From assembly GCF_001050015.1 (NCBI RefSeq), contig NZ_CVTB01000280.1:62001-126000 (forward strand): a stretch of DNA of 64,000 nucleotides. The letters run 5' to 3'. This stretch comes from Mycolicibacterium malmesburyense. Lineage in GTDB: Bacteria > Actinomycetota > Actinomycetes > Mycobacteriales > Mycobacteriaceae. Under the pieces are notes generated by a model. The model was not told the DNA's origin. It searched no databases and worked only from the letters and a program-made list of their open reading frames with translations. The translations under genes were made by a program, and so were the position numbers. Shown piece by piece: positions 1 through 8,714 of the stretch. Position 1 is the first letter of the stretch. Each line of letters starts with the position of its first letter.

Positions 1-343
1 CGACGAAACGGCCGAGGTCGCAGTCGGCGTCGTCGACGTTGAGCCGGTAGCCCGGTGGTGCGTTCACCAACACCGATCTCGGATCGGCTCCCGCGGTGCT
101 GAGCAACTTGCGCAGGTTCGAGACGTAGGAGTGCAGGCTGGCCCTGGCCTCGGCGGGCGGCCACTGCTCCCACGCCGCGGTGATCAACGAATCGGTCGAG
201 ACCGGCCGATTCCGGTTCATCACGAGCACTGCCAGCACCGCCCGTTGTTTGGGGGTGCCCAACGCGACCGGCGCGCCGTCGACCGTCATCTGCAACGGCC
301 CCAGCACGCCGAACCCGATCTTGATCACGGCCATCGCGGTCAT
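1..343 (-). CDS. AfsR/SARP/EmbR-type transcriptional regulator, N-terminal part
   Basis: The gene runs off the left edge, so only the first 114 codons are visible. Read on the minus strand from ATG at 343 (alternative ATG at 334), the protein opens with the typical 'FGVLGPLQ' strand. It continues with 'GTPKQRAVLAVLV' and 'SLHSYVSNLRKLL', the OmpR-like winged-helix (Trans_reg_C) signature of SARP/EmbR/AfsR regulators. In that family this domain binds DNA and is followed by a bacterial transcriptional activation domain, here outside the window. It is divergent from the reductase at 420 with a KstR-type site between them. The family call is firm; target genes cannot be judged. Confidence 0.85.
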   Translation of the reverse strand, partial: MTAMAVIKIGFGVLGPLQMTVDGAPVALGTPKQRAVLAVLVMNRNRPVSTDSLITAAWEQWPPAEARASLHSYVSNLRKLLSTAGADPRSVLVNAPPGYRLNVDDADCDLGRFV

Positions 344-385
344 TGTGACCCGCGCGGGAGGGGTTGTGGTGTAGACCTGCAAGAG

Positions 386-399
386 TAGAACGTGTTCTA
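386..399. promoter_or_regulatory. KstR-type operator upstream of the Rv1059-like gene
   Basis: TAGAACGTGTTCTA matches the published KstR consensus TNNAACNNGTTNNA and is palindromic except for the central two bases. It lies 20 bp before the start codon at 420 and in the spacer shared with the divergent SARP-type regulator. KstR is the TetR repressor of sterol catabolism in mycobacteria. Control of either flanking gene is inferred. Confidence 0.7.
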
Positions 400-419
400 G
401 TTTCGGTTAGGAGAGCGGT

Positions 420-1469
420 ATGGGCCTGCGGGTGGTGCAGTGGGCGACCGGTGGGGTGGGCGTCGCGGCGATCAAGGGCGTGCTCGAACATCCCGACCTC
501 GAGCTCGTCGGATGCTGGGTGCACTCGCCGTCGAAGGCGGGCAAGGACGTCGGCGAGATCGTCGGTATCGATCCGCTGGGTGTGACCGCGACCAACAGCC
601 TCGACGACATCCTCGCCCTCGACGCCGACGCGGTGATCTACTCCCCGCTGTTGCCCAACCCCGATGAAGTGGCCGCGTTGTTGCGCTCCGGCAAGAACGT
701 CGTCACACCCGTCGGATGGGTGTACCCCAGCGACCGACAGGGCTCGCCGCTGCGGGAGGCGGCGATCGCGGGAAACGCCACGCTGCACGGCACCGGCATC
801 GCGCCGGGCGGGATCAGCGAGAAGTTCCCGCTGCTGTTCTCCGCCTTCTCGACGGGTGTGACTTTCGTTCGCGCGGAGGAGTTCTCGGATCTGCGAACCT
901 ACGAGGCGCCCGATGTCGTGCGGCATGTGATGGGCTTCGGCGAGGTGCCCGAGAAGGCGCTCAGCGGGCCGATGCAGAAATTGCTCGACGGGGGCTTCAT
1001 CCAGGCGGTGAAGATGATCGTCGACAAGATGGGTTTCCGCGCAGACCCGAAAGTCCGTTCCGCACAGGAGATCGCGGTCGCCACAGCGCCGATCGAATCG
1101 CCGATCGGCGTGATCGAACCGGGACAGGTCGCCGGTCGCAAATTCCACTGGGAGGCCCTCGTCGACGAGGAGCCGGTGGTGCGGGTCACCGTGAACTGGC
1201 TGATGGGCGAGGAAAACCTCGACCCCGCTTGGACATTCGGCCCGGAGGGGCAGCGGTACGAGATGGAGGTCCGCGGCAATCCGGATGTGAACATCGTCGT
1301 CAAGGGCTTTCAGTCGGCGGTCGGAGGGGAAGGTCCGGAGTACGGCATCGTCGGCACCGCCGCACACTGTGTGAATTCGGTGCCCGCGGTGTGTGCCGCG
1401 GAACCCGGCATCGCGACATATCTGGACCTACCGCTGATCAGCGGCAAGGCGGCCCGGACGCTCGCATAG
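420..1469 (+). CDS. NAD(P)-binding dihydrodipicolinate-reductase-like oxidoreductase (Rv1059-like)
   Basis: The 349-aa protein starts with a Rossmann nucleotide-binding motif, 'VVQWATGGVGVAAI' at residues 5-18, and resembles the actinobacterial family annotated as dihydrodipicolinate reductase or NAD(P)H-dependent amine dehydrogenase. Many paralogs occur in mycobacteria and lysine biosynthesis is not their likely job; the substrate is unknown. ATG 420 follows an AGGAG ribosome site at 409-413. The KstR-type operator at 386-399 suggests a role in sterol or lipid catabolism. Length is close to the roughly 350 aa usual for the family, and nothing appears broken. Confidence 0.8.
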   Translation: MGLRVVQWATGGVGVAAIKGVLEHPDLELVGCWVHSPSKAGKDVGEIVGIDPLGVTATNSLDDILALDADAVIYSPLLPNPDEVAALLRSGKNVVTPVGWVYPSDRQGSPLREAAIAGNATLHGTGIAPGGISEKFPLLFSAFSTGVTFVRAEEFSDLRTYEAPDVVRHVMGFGEVPEKALSGPMQKLLDGGFIQAVKMIVDKMGFRADPKVRSAQEIAVATAPIESPIGVIEPGQVAGRKFHWEALVDEEPVVRVTVNWLMGEENLDPAWTFGPEGQRYEMEVRGNPDVNIVVKGFQSAVGGEGPEYGIVGTAAHCVNSVPAVCAAEPGIATYLDLPLISGKAARTLA

Positions 1470-1517
1470 CGTCGGGGGCCGCCCCCGGACATCCGCCGCC
1501 TGGCACACTCACGGGCT

Positions 1518-2363
1518 GTGACGAGACGTGCACTGGTTCTGGCAGGCGGCGGCCTGGCGGGGATCGCCTGGGAGACCGGGATCCTGACGGGTATCGCCGA
1601 CGAATCGCCGGCCGTCGCGGAGGCGTTGTTGGCCTCCGATGTCCTGGTCGGCACGTCCGCGGGCTCCACGGTCGCGGCGCAACTCGGCAGCGGACTCGGG
1701 TTGGGTGCGTTGTTCGATCGGCAGACCGCGGCGACGTCGTCGGAGATCAACCCCGGCGGGGGGATCGAGAAGATCACCGAGATGTTCCTTCGCGCGATGA
1801 CCGCGCCGGGCTCGAAAACCGAGAAACTGCAGCGGATCGGCGCGATCGCACTGGAGGCCGAGACCGTGCCCGAAGAGGTGCGGCGCAAGGTCATCGAGCA
1901 GCGGCTGCCGTCGCACGAGTGGCCCGACCGCGACCTGCGCATCACCGCCATCGACGCCGAGACCGGTGAGCTGATCGCGTTCGACCGCGCCTCGGGCGTC
2001 TCGCTGGTCGACGCGGTCGCGGCCAGTTGCGCCGTGCCGGGTGTGTGGCCGCCGGTGACCATCGGCGCGCGCCGGTTCATGGACGGCGGCGTCGGCAGCA
2101 CCGTCAACCTCGCGCTGGCCGATGACTGCGACGTCCTCGTCGCGCTGATTCCCCAGGGCCTCTCGTCGCCGTCGCCGTTCGGAGCCGCGGCCAGGGACGA
2201 GGTCACCGCACGGGGAGCCTTCGCGGTGTTCGCCGACGACGAGTCGCTGGACGCGTTCGGGGCCAACCCGCTCGATCCCGCGTGCCGGGCCCCGTCGGCG
2301 CACGCCGGACGTCGCCAAGGCCGCAGCGTCGCCGCCGAGATCGCCGACCGCCTGGGTCTCTAA
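1518..2363 (+). CDS. Patatin-like phospholipase (Rv1062-like)
   Basis: The 281-aa protein has the glycine-rich oxyanion motif 'AGGGLAG' (residues 9-15), the nucleophile elbow 'GTSAG' with Ser47, and a 'DGG' with Asp189. Together these form the Ser-Asp dyad of patatin lipid acyl hydrolases. It starts at GTG 1518, with a CACACT hexamer ending 8 nt upstream and no clear ribosome site, so translation may be leaderless. It converges on a second patatin and the two stop codons overlap by 4 bp (2360-2363). The substrate is unknown; hydrolysis of membrane or storage acyl lipids is the family expectation. Confidence 0.85.
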   Translation: MTRRALVLAGGGLAGIAWETGILTGIADESPAVAEALLASDVLVGTSAGSTVAAQLGSGLGLGALFDRQTAATSSEINPGGGIEKITEMFLRAMTAPGSKTEKLQRIGAIALEAETVPEEVRRKVIEQRLPSHEWPDRDLRITAIDAETGELIAFDRASGVSLVDAVAASCAVPGVWPPVTIGARRFMDGGVGSTVNLALADDCDVLVALIPQGLSSPSPFGAAARDEVTARGAFAVFADDESLDAFGANPLDPACRAPSAHAGRRQGRSVAAEIADRLGL

Positions 2364-3352
2364 TCCCCGGTCTCGGAGACGCTTTCGGGCTTGGTGTCGA
2401 ACGCGTCGAGTGCGGCGGCGGTCAACTCGATGCCGATGTCGATCACTTCGGCGGCCCGGTGGAATTCGAGGCTGCGGCAGGCCGACCGGGGCACCTCGAT
2501 GAGCATGTCGGGCGGATAGCCGGCGAGCTGGTGCCGCGCGAGCGCCGCCTGCGCGATGTCGATGGTGCGGTTCATCACCTCGAAGCTTCCGAGCCTGGGC
2601 ACCACGGCCGTCGCTTCCTTCGCCGCGTCGATGAGCTCCTCCTCGCTGTCCCCGCCCGTGGGGTCACCGTCCGAAGCCGAGCCCAAGCGGCTCAGCATCG
2701 CGTTCGACTCGAACAGCGAGGTGGTGCTGCGCCACATCCGGGTCAGCCACTCGGTGGTCGCGCGCGAACCCTGTGGCGCCGGTTCCGCGGCGCCGCCGGA
2801 CTCACTGCCGGCCAGCGACACCGCGATGGTGAGATCGGCGTTGACGGCCGCGATCGGCGCCATCGGCAGCGGTTCGAGGATGCCCCCGTCGGCGAGCAGG
2901 CGGCCGTCGAGCACATGCGGTGCGATCACGCCGGGGATCGCGATCGATGCCCGGATCGCGGCGTCGACCGGGCCGCGCTGCAGCCATACCGACTTGCCGG
3001 CGATGAGATCCGTCGAGACCGCGGTGTAGGGAATCGGAAGGTCCTCGATGCGGACGTCACCGAGGATGTCGCGGACCGCGTCGAGAATCTTGGTTGCGCG
3101 CAGAACGCCGGCGGCGCTGATCGACGGATCGAGCAGTCGCAGCACGGCGCCCTGGGTGAGCGACTTGGCCCATTCGGAGAACTCGTCGAGCTTGCCCGCC
3201 GCGTGCAGCCCGCCCACGAGGGCACCCATTGACGACCCCGCGACGCCGACGATCTCGTAGCCGCGCTCCTGCAGTTCCTCGATCACCCCGATATGGGCGT
3301 AGCCGCGGGCGCCGCCACTGCCCAGCGCCAGCGCGACCCGCTTGCCAGCCAT
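2360..3352 (-). CDS. Patatin-like phospholipase (Rv1063c-like)
   Basis: Starting at ATG 3352 the protein has 330 aa and a complete patatin core: 'GSGGARG' at residues 11-17, 'GSSMG' with catalytic Ser41, and 'DGG' with Asp155. The reading frame stays open to 3472, but that extension is arginine- and alanine-rich and unlike the family, so the internal ATG was chosen. The region after about residue 175 holds a low-complexity linker before a helical C-terminal part. It is convergent with the other patatin, and the two share only the core motifs, so they look like old paralogs and not a recent duplication. Confidence 0.85.
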   Translation of the reverse strand: MAGKRVALALGSGGARGYAHIGVIEELQERGYEIVGVAGSSMGALVGGLHAAGKLDEFSEWAKSLTQGAVLRLLDPSISAAGVLRATKILDAVRDILGDVRIEDLPIPYTAVSTDLIAGKSVWLQRGPVDAAIRASIAIPGVIAPHVLDGRLLADGGILEPLPMAPIAAVNADLTIAVSLAGSESGGAAEPAPQGSRATTEWLTRMWRSTTSLFESNAMLSRLGSASDGDPTGGDSEEELIDAAKEATAVVPRLGSFEVMNRTIDIAQAALARHQLAGYPPDMLIEVPRSACRSLEFHRAAEVIDIGIELTAAALDAFDTKPESVSETGD

Positions 3353-3393
3353 GGCGCCATTGTCCCGCGTCGGCACGCGTCCGGGTCGGGTGT

Positions 3394-3822
3394 TCAGCCG
3401 CAGAGGTCGTCGGCGGCCGCCTGCACGGCGACGATCACCGCGGCCTGCCGCGGCGGCGGCAACTGCGACCACGGCGTGTCCCAGGTGCCCGGCCCCGCCG
3501 AATCCGTCGACTGCAGCATGCCGAGGTAGGGCTCGATGTGCGCCTTCGGGTCACCGCCCCGCTCGGCCATCCACTGTCGAGCCGCGGAACAGGCCTTGGC
3601 GTACTCCTCCTCGGTCGAGTTGGCCGGAGCGCCGACCGCCGTGGTGACGCCATCGGGGGAGACCGCGACGGAACCCGGTGCCGCGGTGGGTGTTTCCGAG
3701 CTGGTGGCCGTGGTGGTCGCTTCGGCGGGCGGTTCGGGGGTTCCCTCGTTGCCCGACGACGAGCATCCCGCGACCAGACCCACCATCGCTGCGGTCGCCG
3801 CGACGCCGTGACGCATGCGCAT
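3394..3822 (-). CDS. lpqV: Lipoprotein LpqV-like
   Basis: The 142-aa product has a short basic N-terminus, a hydrophobic stretch and a lipobox 'LVAGC' with Cys20, then a Ser/Thr/Pro/Glu-rich linker. That is the signature of an exported, lipid-anchored surface protein. The remaining domain of about 90 residues contains two Cys (in 'KACSAARQW' and the C-terminal 'DDLCG') that could form a disulfide. The frame opens at 3861, but ATG 3822 gives a proper signal sequence. Position beside the Rv1063c-like patatin matches LpqV. Molecular function is unknown. Confidence 0.8.
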   Translation of the reverse strand: MRMRHGVAATAAMVGLVAGCSSSGNEGTPEPPAEATTTATSSETPTAAPGSVAVSPDGVTTAVGAPANSTEEEYAKACSAARQWMAERGGDPKAHIEPYLGMLQSTDSAGPGTWDTPWSQLPPPRQAAVIVAVQAAADDLCG

Positions 3823-3997
3823 GCCGGTCAATCTAAGCAATGGCTCGCCGGTGACGAACACCGGCCGGACGGGTCGCCGGGGTTGTGCTCACGGTGAATC
3901 TATCTGCCGACCCCGCAATCAGGCACCTGACCTGTGACGACGGGTGCCGGGCGCGACGGTGCGGTCTATCGCCCGGGCTGTGCCGGGCAACGCGTGC

Positions 3998-4003
3998 CAG
4001 ACT
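3998..4003 (+). promoter_or_regulatory. -10 hexamer of the cysteine-leader/CDO operon
   Basis: CAGACT ends 7 nt before the ATG at 4011. This spacing puts the transcription start on the start codon itself, as in mycobacterial leaderless mRNAs. The same hexamer and spacing recur before the gene at 63896, and with 6 nt before the one at 48247. No convincing -35 is visible. Confidence 0.5.
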
Positions 4004-4010
4004 TGGCCGC

Positions 4011-4046
4011 ATGACGACCGGACGCCAGGAGTGTTGCTGGGCTTAG
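4011..4046 (+). CDS. Cysteine-containing leader peptide (11 aa), putative attenuator
   Basis: A short ORF, MTTGRQECCWA, begins at a probably leaderless ATG and ends at TAG 4044-4046, 41 bp before the cysteine dioxygenase start at 4088. The Cys-Cys pair (residues 8-9) sits near the end of the peptide. Leaderless short ORFs with consecutive cysteine codons upstream of cysteine-metabolism genes are known in M. smegmatis as cysteine-responsive attenuators: ribosome pausing at Cys codons frees the downstream ribosome site. Position, Cys codons and downstream gene fit that model. Translation and regulation here are inferred. Confidence 0.6.
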   Translation: MTTGRQECCWA

Positions 4047-4087
4047 CGCCCCGCCCTGCCCGTCTTCCGGTTTCTCTTGGAGCTTTC

Positions 4088-4633
4088 ATGGCCTCCCCTG
4101 CAGTCCTGCCCTCCTCCGTCCCCGCAGTCTCGTCGCCGACCCGGTTGCGGCTGCCCGACCTGTTGCTCGCTACCGACCGTGGCGCCGACGGCGTGCTCAG
4201 CGGTCGCTACGACCACCTGCTGCCGGCCGGTGGCCCGCCCCGCGACGAACGGTGGTTCACGCGCCTGCACGGCGATGACGAACTCGACATCTGGTTGATC
4301 AGCTGGGTGCCCGACCGGTCGACCGAGATGCACGATCACGGTGGGTCCCTCGGCGCGCTGACCGTCGTCTCGGGTGCGCTGCGCGAGACCCGATGGGACG
4401 GTGGGACATTGCGGCATCGTCGGCTGCGCGCCGGGGATCAGGCCGCCTTCCCGCTGGGGTGGGTGCACGACGTCGTGTGGGCGCCCGACCGTGACACGTC
4501 GGCCCCGGTCGGCCCGACGCTGAGCGTCCATGCGTATTCGCCGCCGCTGACGGCGATGTCGTACTACGAGGTGACGGAGCGGGACACGTTGCGCCGCAGC
4601 CGGACCGAGCTGACCGACGCGCCGGAGGGATGA
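4088..4633 (+). CDS. Cysteine dioxygenase family protein (Rv1065-like)
   Basis: The 181-aa cupin-fold protein carries the iron-ligand pattern 'HDH' (His82, His84) and a later His127 in 'GWVHDVV', as in bacterial cysteine dioxygenases that oxidize cysteine to cysteine sulfinate. ATG 4088 follows GGAG at 4079-4082. The longer frame from 3944 would run through the leader ORF in another frame and is unlikely. Its stop overlaps the rhodanese region (ATGA at 4630-4633). Regulation is probably by the Cys-Cys leader ORF. Other thiol or cupin substrates cannot be excluded. Confidence 0.82.
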   Translation: MASPAVLPSSVPAVSSPTRLRLPDLLLATDRGADGVLSGRYDHLLPAGGPPRDERWFTRLHGDDELDIWLISWVPDRSTEMHDHGGSLGALTVVSGALRETRWDGGTLRHRRLRAGDQAAFPLGWVHDVVWAPDRDTSAPVGPTLSVHAYSPPLTAMSYYEVTERDTLRRSRTELTDAPEG

Positions 4634-4635
4634 TC

Positions 4636-5073
4636 ATGACGAGTCGCATCGACCGGATCCTGGAGGCCGCCCGCGCGCGGCTGCACCGGTTGCCGGCCTC
4701 CGAGGTACCCGCGGCGTTGGACCGCGGCGCGATCCTCGTCGACATCCGGCCGCAGGCCCAGCGCGCACGTGAGGGCGAGGTGGACGGGGCGTTGGTGATC
4801 GAGCGCAATGTGCTCGAGTGGCGCTGCGATCCGACCAGCGACGCCCGACTGCCGCAGGCCGTCGACGACGATGTCGAGTGGGTGGTGCTGTGTTCGGAGG
4901 GTTACACCTCGAGCCTGGCGGCGGCTTCGCTGCTCGACCTGGGTTTGCACCGCGCGACCGACGTGATCGGCGGCTACCACGAGTTGAAGACCGTTCTGGC
5001 TCAGGCGTTCTCGTCGTTGGACAACAGCGGCCTGAGCCGTTCTGTCTTCTCCGGTGTCCAGCCGGGCGGCTGA
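4636..5073 (+). CDS. Rhodanese-like sulfurtransferase (Rv1066-like)
   Basis: This 145-aa single rhodanese domain has the 'LVDIRPQAQ' strand at 34-42 and an active-site loop 'CSEGYTSS' with Cys86. The family moves sulfane sulfur from thiosulfate or persulfides to thiol acceptors. Two starts are possible: ATG 4630 overlaps the upstream stop, and ATG 4636 lies 6 nt after GGAGGG, the better spacing. It forms a two-gene operon with cysteine dioxygenase, consistent with cysteine and sulfur turnover. The 3' end overlaps the convergent Rv1069c-like gene by 73 bp. Confidence 0.85.
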   Translation: MTSRIDRILEAARARLHRLPASEVPAALDRGAILVDIRPQAQRAREGEVDGALVIERNVLEWRCDPTSDARLPQAVDDDVEWVVLCSEGYTSSLAAASLLDLGLHRATDVIGGYHELKTVLAQAFSSLDNSGLSRSVFSGVQPGG

Positions 5074-6716
5074 AGGATCGCCGCCCAGGCGTTGGCCACA
5101 TCCTTGACGTAGACGTGACCGTGGCCGTCGGGCACGTCCACGGCCACCGCCATGTCGGCCGACACCTGCAGGAACGTCACCACCGGAATCCACTGCATTC
5201 GGCCGGAAACGTCGTATCCGCGTGGCTCCTTGAGCCAATCCGGTTCGGCGAACAACAGATCCGGGTTGAACCACGCGATCGGGTCCGAGGCGTGTTGCAG
5301 ATACACCACCCGAGGGTTGTCCCACGGTGCGTCGGGCCGGCGCAGATTTTCCGCGCGTGCGGCGAAATGCACGTTCTCGCCGTTGTCGAAGATCGGCAGC
5401 CACATCGGCGAACCGGAATCGCGGTCGCGGGTCAGCTGCGTCCAGATCGTGTTGTTGAACGTCGGGCCGCTGAACAGGGCGCCGTCCGTGCGGGCGACGA
5501 GGTTGTTGAGCGCGAGGAAAGGCGCTTCACCGCCGAACGATCCGAGGCTCTCGCCGAACACCACGAGTCGCGGTCGCTGCTCTTCGGGCATCTCGCGGAT
5601 CAGCGCGTCGACCGCCTCGAACAGGGCCTGGCCCGCCTGGCGCGCGTTCTCCTTGTCGACGAGGAACGACAGCCAACTCGGCAGGAACGAGTACTGCATC
5701 GACACGATCGCGGTGTCGCCGTTGTACATGTATTCCAGCGCCGAGGCTTCCGCCTCGTTGATCCATCCGGTGCCGGTGGTGGTGGCCACGGCGACCACTT
5801 CGCGGTCCAGCCCGCCCGTGCGCTGCAGTTCACGGGCGGCCAGGTCGGCGGTGGCCTTGATGCCGTCCGCGGAATGCAGACCGGCATAGGCGCGGATGGG
5901 TTCGACGGCCGGACTTCCGTTGAACGCCGTCAGCTCCTCGACCGTCGGTCCCGCGGCCACGAACACCCTGCCTTGATGGCCGAGCGACTCCCAGCTGGCC
6001 AGGGACCCGGGGCCGCCGGAGCGCAACGGTGAAGTGGGAGCGGGGAAGTCGGGGTCGGTCTCGTCGTTGACCGCGGCGAACGTGCGGTTGATGGTGTGCA
6101 TCGCGAAGCGCACGACGACGCCGTTGAGCAACGCGATCGTCAGCGCGAGCAGCAGCACCACGACGACGACGGCCGAGACCCGCGGTGGCGCAACGCGTTC
6201 GAGCTGACGGACCAGAAACCGTACGAGCCTGCCGATCAACTGGCCGATCTCGACGAGCACGAACAGCGTCACGATGGACAGCACCGCGGTCAACGGGTGA
6301 TCCCAGAAGCTCATGCGTGGTACGCCGTTGAGGTCGCGCACTTCGTCCTGCCAGGTGTGGAAGTACACGATCATCAGGACCTGGCCGATGACGCCGATGA
6401 TCACCAGCGCGATCCACGCCTGTCGAGGTGCGGGCGGGGTGCTCTCCTTCGACATCATGTAGCGCAGCAGCCACACCACGAACACGCCGAGCATGTATCC
6501 GAAAGCGCCTGCGGCGCCGCTGACGAGGCCCTGGAACAGCGGGCCCCGCGGCAGCAGCGACGGGGTCAGCGAGAGCCAGATGAACACCAACCCGAGCGCG
6601 GTGCCGGTGAAGGTGTAATGGCGCACCCACCACGGAGTGTCCTTGGGCTTTTCGGCCGTTTGTGCCCGCGGGGGTTCGTCGACCGTGGTGTCGGTGTCGT
6701 CGCGGGTGTCGGTCAC
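5001..6716 (-). CDS. Membrane alpha/beta-hydrolase (Rv1069c-like, Abhydrolase_9)
   Basis: The 571-aa protein begins with an acidic and basic cytoplasmic tail, then about five hydrophobic helices in the first 210 residues. A large alpha/beta-hydrolase domain follows, with nucleophile elbow 'GESLGS' (Ser390). This architecture is typical of the actinobacterial Abhydrolase_9 family, with an N-terminal membrane module and an extracytoplasmic or membrane-proximal esterase domain. No substrate is known. Its last 73 bp overlap the 3' end of the rhodanese gene on the other strand. The echA9-echA8 pair lies just upstream on the same strand. Confidence 0.85.
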   Translation of the reverse strand: MTDTRDDTDTTVDEPPRAQTAEKPKDTPWWVRHYTFTGTALGLVFIWLSLTPSLLPRGPLFQGLVSGAAGAFGYMLGVFVVWLLRYMMSKESTPPAPRQAWIALVIIGVIGQVLMIVYFHTWQDEVRDLNGVPRMSFWDHPLTAVLSIVTLFVLVEIGQLIGRLVRFLVRQLERVAPPRVSAVVVVVLLLALTIALLNGVVVRFAMHTINRTFAAVNDETDPDFPAPTSPLRSGGPGSLASWESLGHQGRVFVAAGPTVEELTAFNGSPAVEPIRAYAGLHSADGIKATADLAARELQRTGGLDREVVAVATTTGTGWINEAEASALEYMYNGDTAIVSMQYSFLPSWLSFLVDKENARQAGQALFEAVDALIREMPEEQRPRLVVFGESLGSFGGEAPFLALNNLVARTDGALFSGPTFNNTIWTQLTRDRDSGSPMWLPIFDNGENVHFAARAENLRRPDAPWDNPRVVYLQHASDPIAWFNPDLLFAEPDWLKEPRGYDVSGRMQWIPVVTFLQVSADMAVAVDVPDGHGHVYVKDVANAWAAILQPPGWTPEKTERLRPLLSNDENA

Positions 6717-6725
6717 CCCCGAAGA

Positions 6726-7502
6726 TTAACGGTGGCGGAAGTCCGGTGGGCGTTTCTCGGTGAACGCGTTCATGCCCTCGGTCTGGTCCTCGGTCGCGAA
6801 CGCCGAGTGGAACAGCCTGCGCTCGTAGAGAAGCCCCTCGGCGAGCGTGGATTCGAAGGCACGGTTGACGGCTTCCTTGGCCATCCGCGACGCCGACAGC
6901 GACATCCCCGCGATGGTCTTGGCGACCGCGTTCGCCTCGTCGAGCAGCGTGTTGGCGGGGACCACGCGCGACACCAGTCCCGCGCGTTCGGCCTCCTCGG
7001 CGTCCATGTTGCGACCGGTCAGGATCAGGTCCATCGCCTTGGCTTTTCCGATGGCGCGGGTGAGGCGCTGCGAACCGCCCATACCGGGTAGCACGCCGAG
7101 CTTGATCTCGGGCTGGCCGAATTTCGCGGTGTCCGCGGCGATCAGCAGATCGCACATCATCGCCAGTTCGCAACCACCGCCGAGCGCGTATCCGGCGACG
7201 GCCGCGATCGTGGGGGTCCGGGTGGCGGCGAACGAGGCCCATGCCGCGAAGAAGTCGCTGGAGAAGACGTCGGCGAACGACAGGCTCGCCATCTCCTTGA
7301 TGTCGGCGCCGGCGGCGAACGCCTTCTCGTTGCCGGTGATGACGATGGCGCCGATGGCCGGGTCGTTGTCCAATTCGGCTGCGGCGGAAGTGACTTCGCG
7401 CATCACCTGACTGTTGAGGGCGTTGAGCGCCTTGGGCCGGTTCAGCGTGATGGTCGCGACGCGGTCGTCGCGCGTGACAACGATCGTTTCGTAATCGGTC
7501 AT
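6726..7502 (-). CDS. echA8: Enoyl-CoA hydratase EchA8
   Basis: The 258-aa protein is a canonical crotonase. 'AGADIKEM' (64-71) and 'GGGCELA' form the oxyanion hole, and Glu112 and Glu132 correspond to the two catalytic glutamates of mitochondrial enoyl-CoA hydratase. It hydrates 2-trans-enoyl-CoA in beta-oxidation. The start codon overlaps the stop of echA9 (ATGA, 7499-7502), so the two are translationally coupled. The gene ends 10 bp before the start of the Rv1069c-like hydrolase on the same strand, which may belong to the same transcript. Confidence 0.93.
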   Translation of the reverse strand: MTDYETIVVTRDDRVATITLNRPKALNALNSQVMREVTSAAAELDNDPAIGAIVITGNEKAFAAGADIKEMASLSFADVFSSDFFAAWASFAATRTPTIAAVAGYALGGGCELAMMCDLLIAADTAKFGQPEIKLGVLPGMGGSQRLTRAIGKAKAMDLILTGRNMDAEEAERAGLVSRVVPANTLLDEANAVAKTIAGMSLSASRMAKEAVNRAFESTLAEGLLYERRLFHSAFATEDQTEGMNAFTEKRPPDFRHR

Positions 7503-8548
7503 GAGAACTCCAGTTCGCGATCGGCCGGTGTGAAGTAGTCCTCGACGTCGGCGGGGGTGACCGCCGCCAGCGAGGCGGGCGACCATTTCGGGTTGCGGTC
7601 TTTGTCGACGACCTGGGCGCGGATGCCCTCGACGAAGTCGTGAGAGCGCAGGGCGCCGCACGACGTCCGGTACTCCTGGCGCAGCACGTCTTCGAGTGTG
7701 TCGAGTTTCGCGGCGCGGCGCAGGGCTTCCAGCGCGACGGAAACCGAGATGGGGGAGCGGGTCTCGATGAGGTCGGCCGCCTCGCCGGCGGCGGTGTCGT
7801 CTTCGGCGCGCAGCGCGGCGACGATGTCGAGCGGGGTCTGGTGTGCGTAGCACCGGTCGATCCAGTCGCGTTGCCGCAGAAGGTTGCTCGGCGGCGGCTC
7901 GACGGCATGGGTGGACAGCGCGGCGTCGATTCCGTCTGCGACGACCGCGGCCTTGAAGTCGGCGAGCTTGTCGTGGGGCACGAAGTGGTCGGCGAAGCCC
8001 ATCGCGATGGCGTCGGCGCCGTCGAAGTTCGCTCCCGTGAGCGCGGCGTGGTGGCCGAGCAGGCCGGGCGCGCGCGAGAGGATCAGCTGGCCGCCGACGT
8101 CGGGAACGAAGCCGATGCCGACCTCGGGCATGGCCATCTTGGTGGTGTCGGTGACGACGCGCACGCTGCCGTGGGCGCTGACCCCGACGCCGCCGCCCAT
8201 GACGATGCCGTCCATCAGCGCGACATACGGTTTGGCGAACCGACCGATCTGGGCGTTGAGCAGGTATTCGTCGTACCAGAACTCCCGCGCTTCGCGTCCC
8301 TTCTCGGCGCCCTCGGCCCGGGCGCTGTGATAGAGCGCGACGATGTCGCCGCCCGCGCACAGGCCGCGTTCGCCGGCGCCGTCGATCACCACGGCGGTGA
8401 CGGTGTCGTCGCGCTCCCATTCGGCGAGCACGCGCGACATCGTGGCGACCATCGAGTGGTTCAGCGAGTTGATGGCCTTGGGCCGGTTGAGGGTGATCAG
8501 GCCGACGCCGCGGTCAACGGTTACTAGGACATCCTCGTTTTCGCCCAC
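7499..8548 (-). CDS. echA9: 3-hydroxyisobutyryl-CoA hydrolase / enoyl-CoA hydratase EchA9
   Basis: From GTG 8548 the protein has 349 aa, close to EchA9. It is crotonase-like ('LCAGGDI', 'GGGVGVS') with the long C-terminal extension of 3-hydroxyisobutyryl-CoA hydrolases, which act in valine degradation. The frame extends to 8731, but the added residues ('RTHRQRF' and so on) are not family-like. It is first in a coupled pair with echA8. The 166-bp spacer to the divergent Bax-inhibitor gene should hold both promoters; no clear operator was recognised there. Confidence 0.88.
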   Translation of the reverse strand: MGENEDVLVTVDRGVGLITLNRPKAINSLNHSMVATMSRVLAEWERDDTVTAVVIDGAGERGLCAGGDIVALYHSARAEGAEKGREAREFWYDEYLLNAQIGRFAKPYVALMDGIVMGGGVGVSAHGSVRVVTDTTKMAMPEVGIGFVPDVGGQLILSRAPGLLGHHAALTGANFDGADAIAMGFADHFVPHDKLADFKAAVVADGIDAALSTHAVEPPPSNLLRQRDWIDRCYAHQTPLDIVAALRAEDDTAAGEAADLIETRSPISVSVALEALRRAAKLDTLEDVLRQEYRTSCGALRSHDFVEGIRAQVVDKDRNPKWSPASLAAVTPADVEDYFTPADRELEFS

Positions 8549-8714
8549 GAGTATGCAATGTAGAACGTTGCCCGACCTGGGGCTGCTTTGGGTAGGGTTT
8601 CCTGTGAACAAGCTGGAGAAGTTCACCGGCCATGCCGGGAACCGAACCAGGGACACGAATCGTTGACGATGTGTTCGCCGATAGACGGACGACACCACAC
8701 GAGAGGAACCGACG

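Noticed and set aside
6764..6777. GAACGCGTTC near the end of echA8 as a KstR site
   Set aside because: It lies inside the coding region and lacks the outer T and A of TNNAACNNGTTNNA.
5830..7908. 692-codon minus-strand open frame
   Set aside because: It is a shifted frame across Rv1069c-like, echA8 and echA9; no family motif and very high Arg content.
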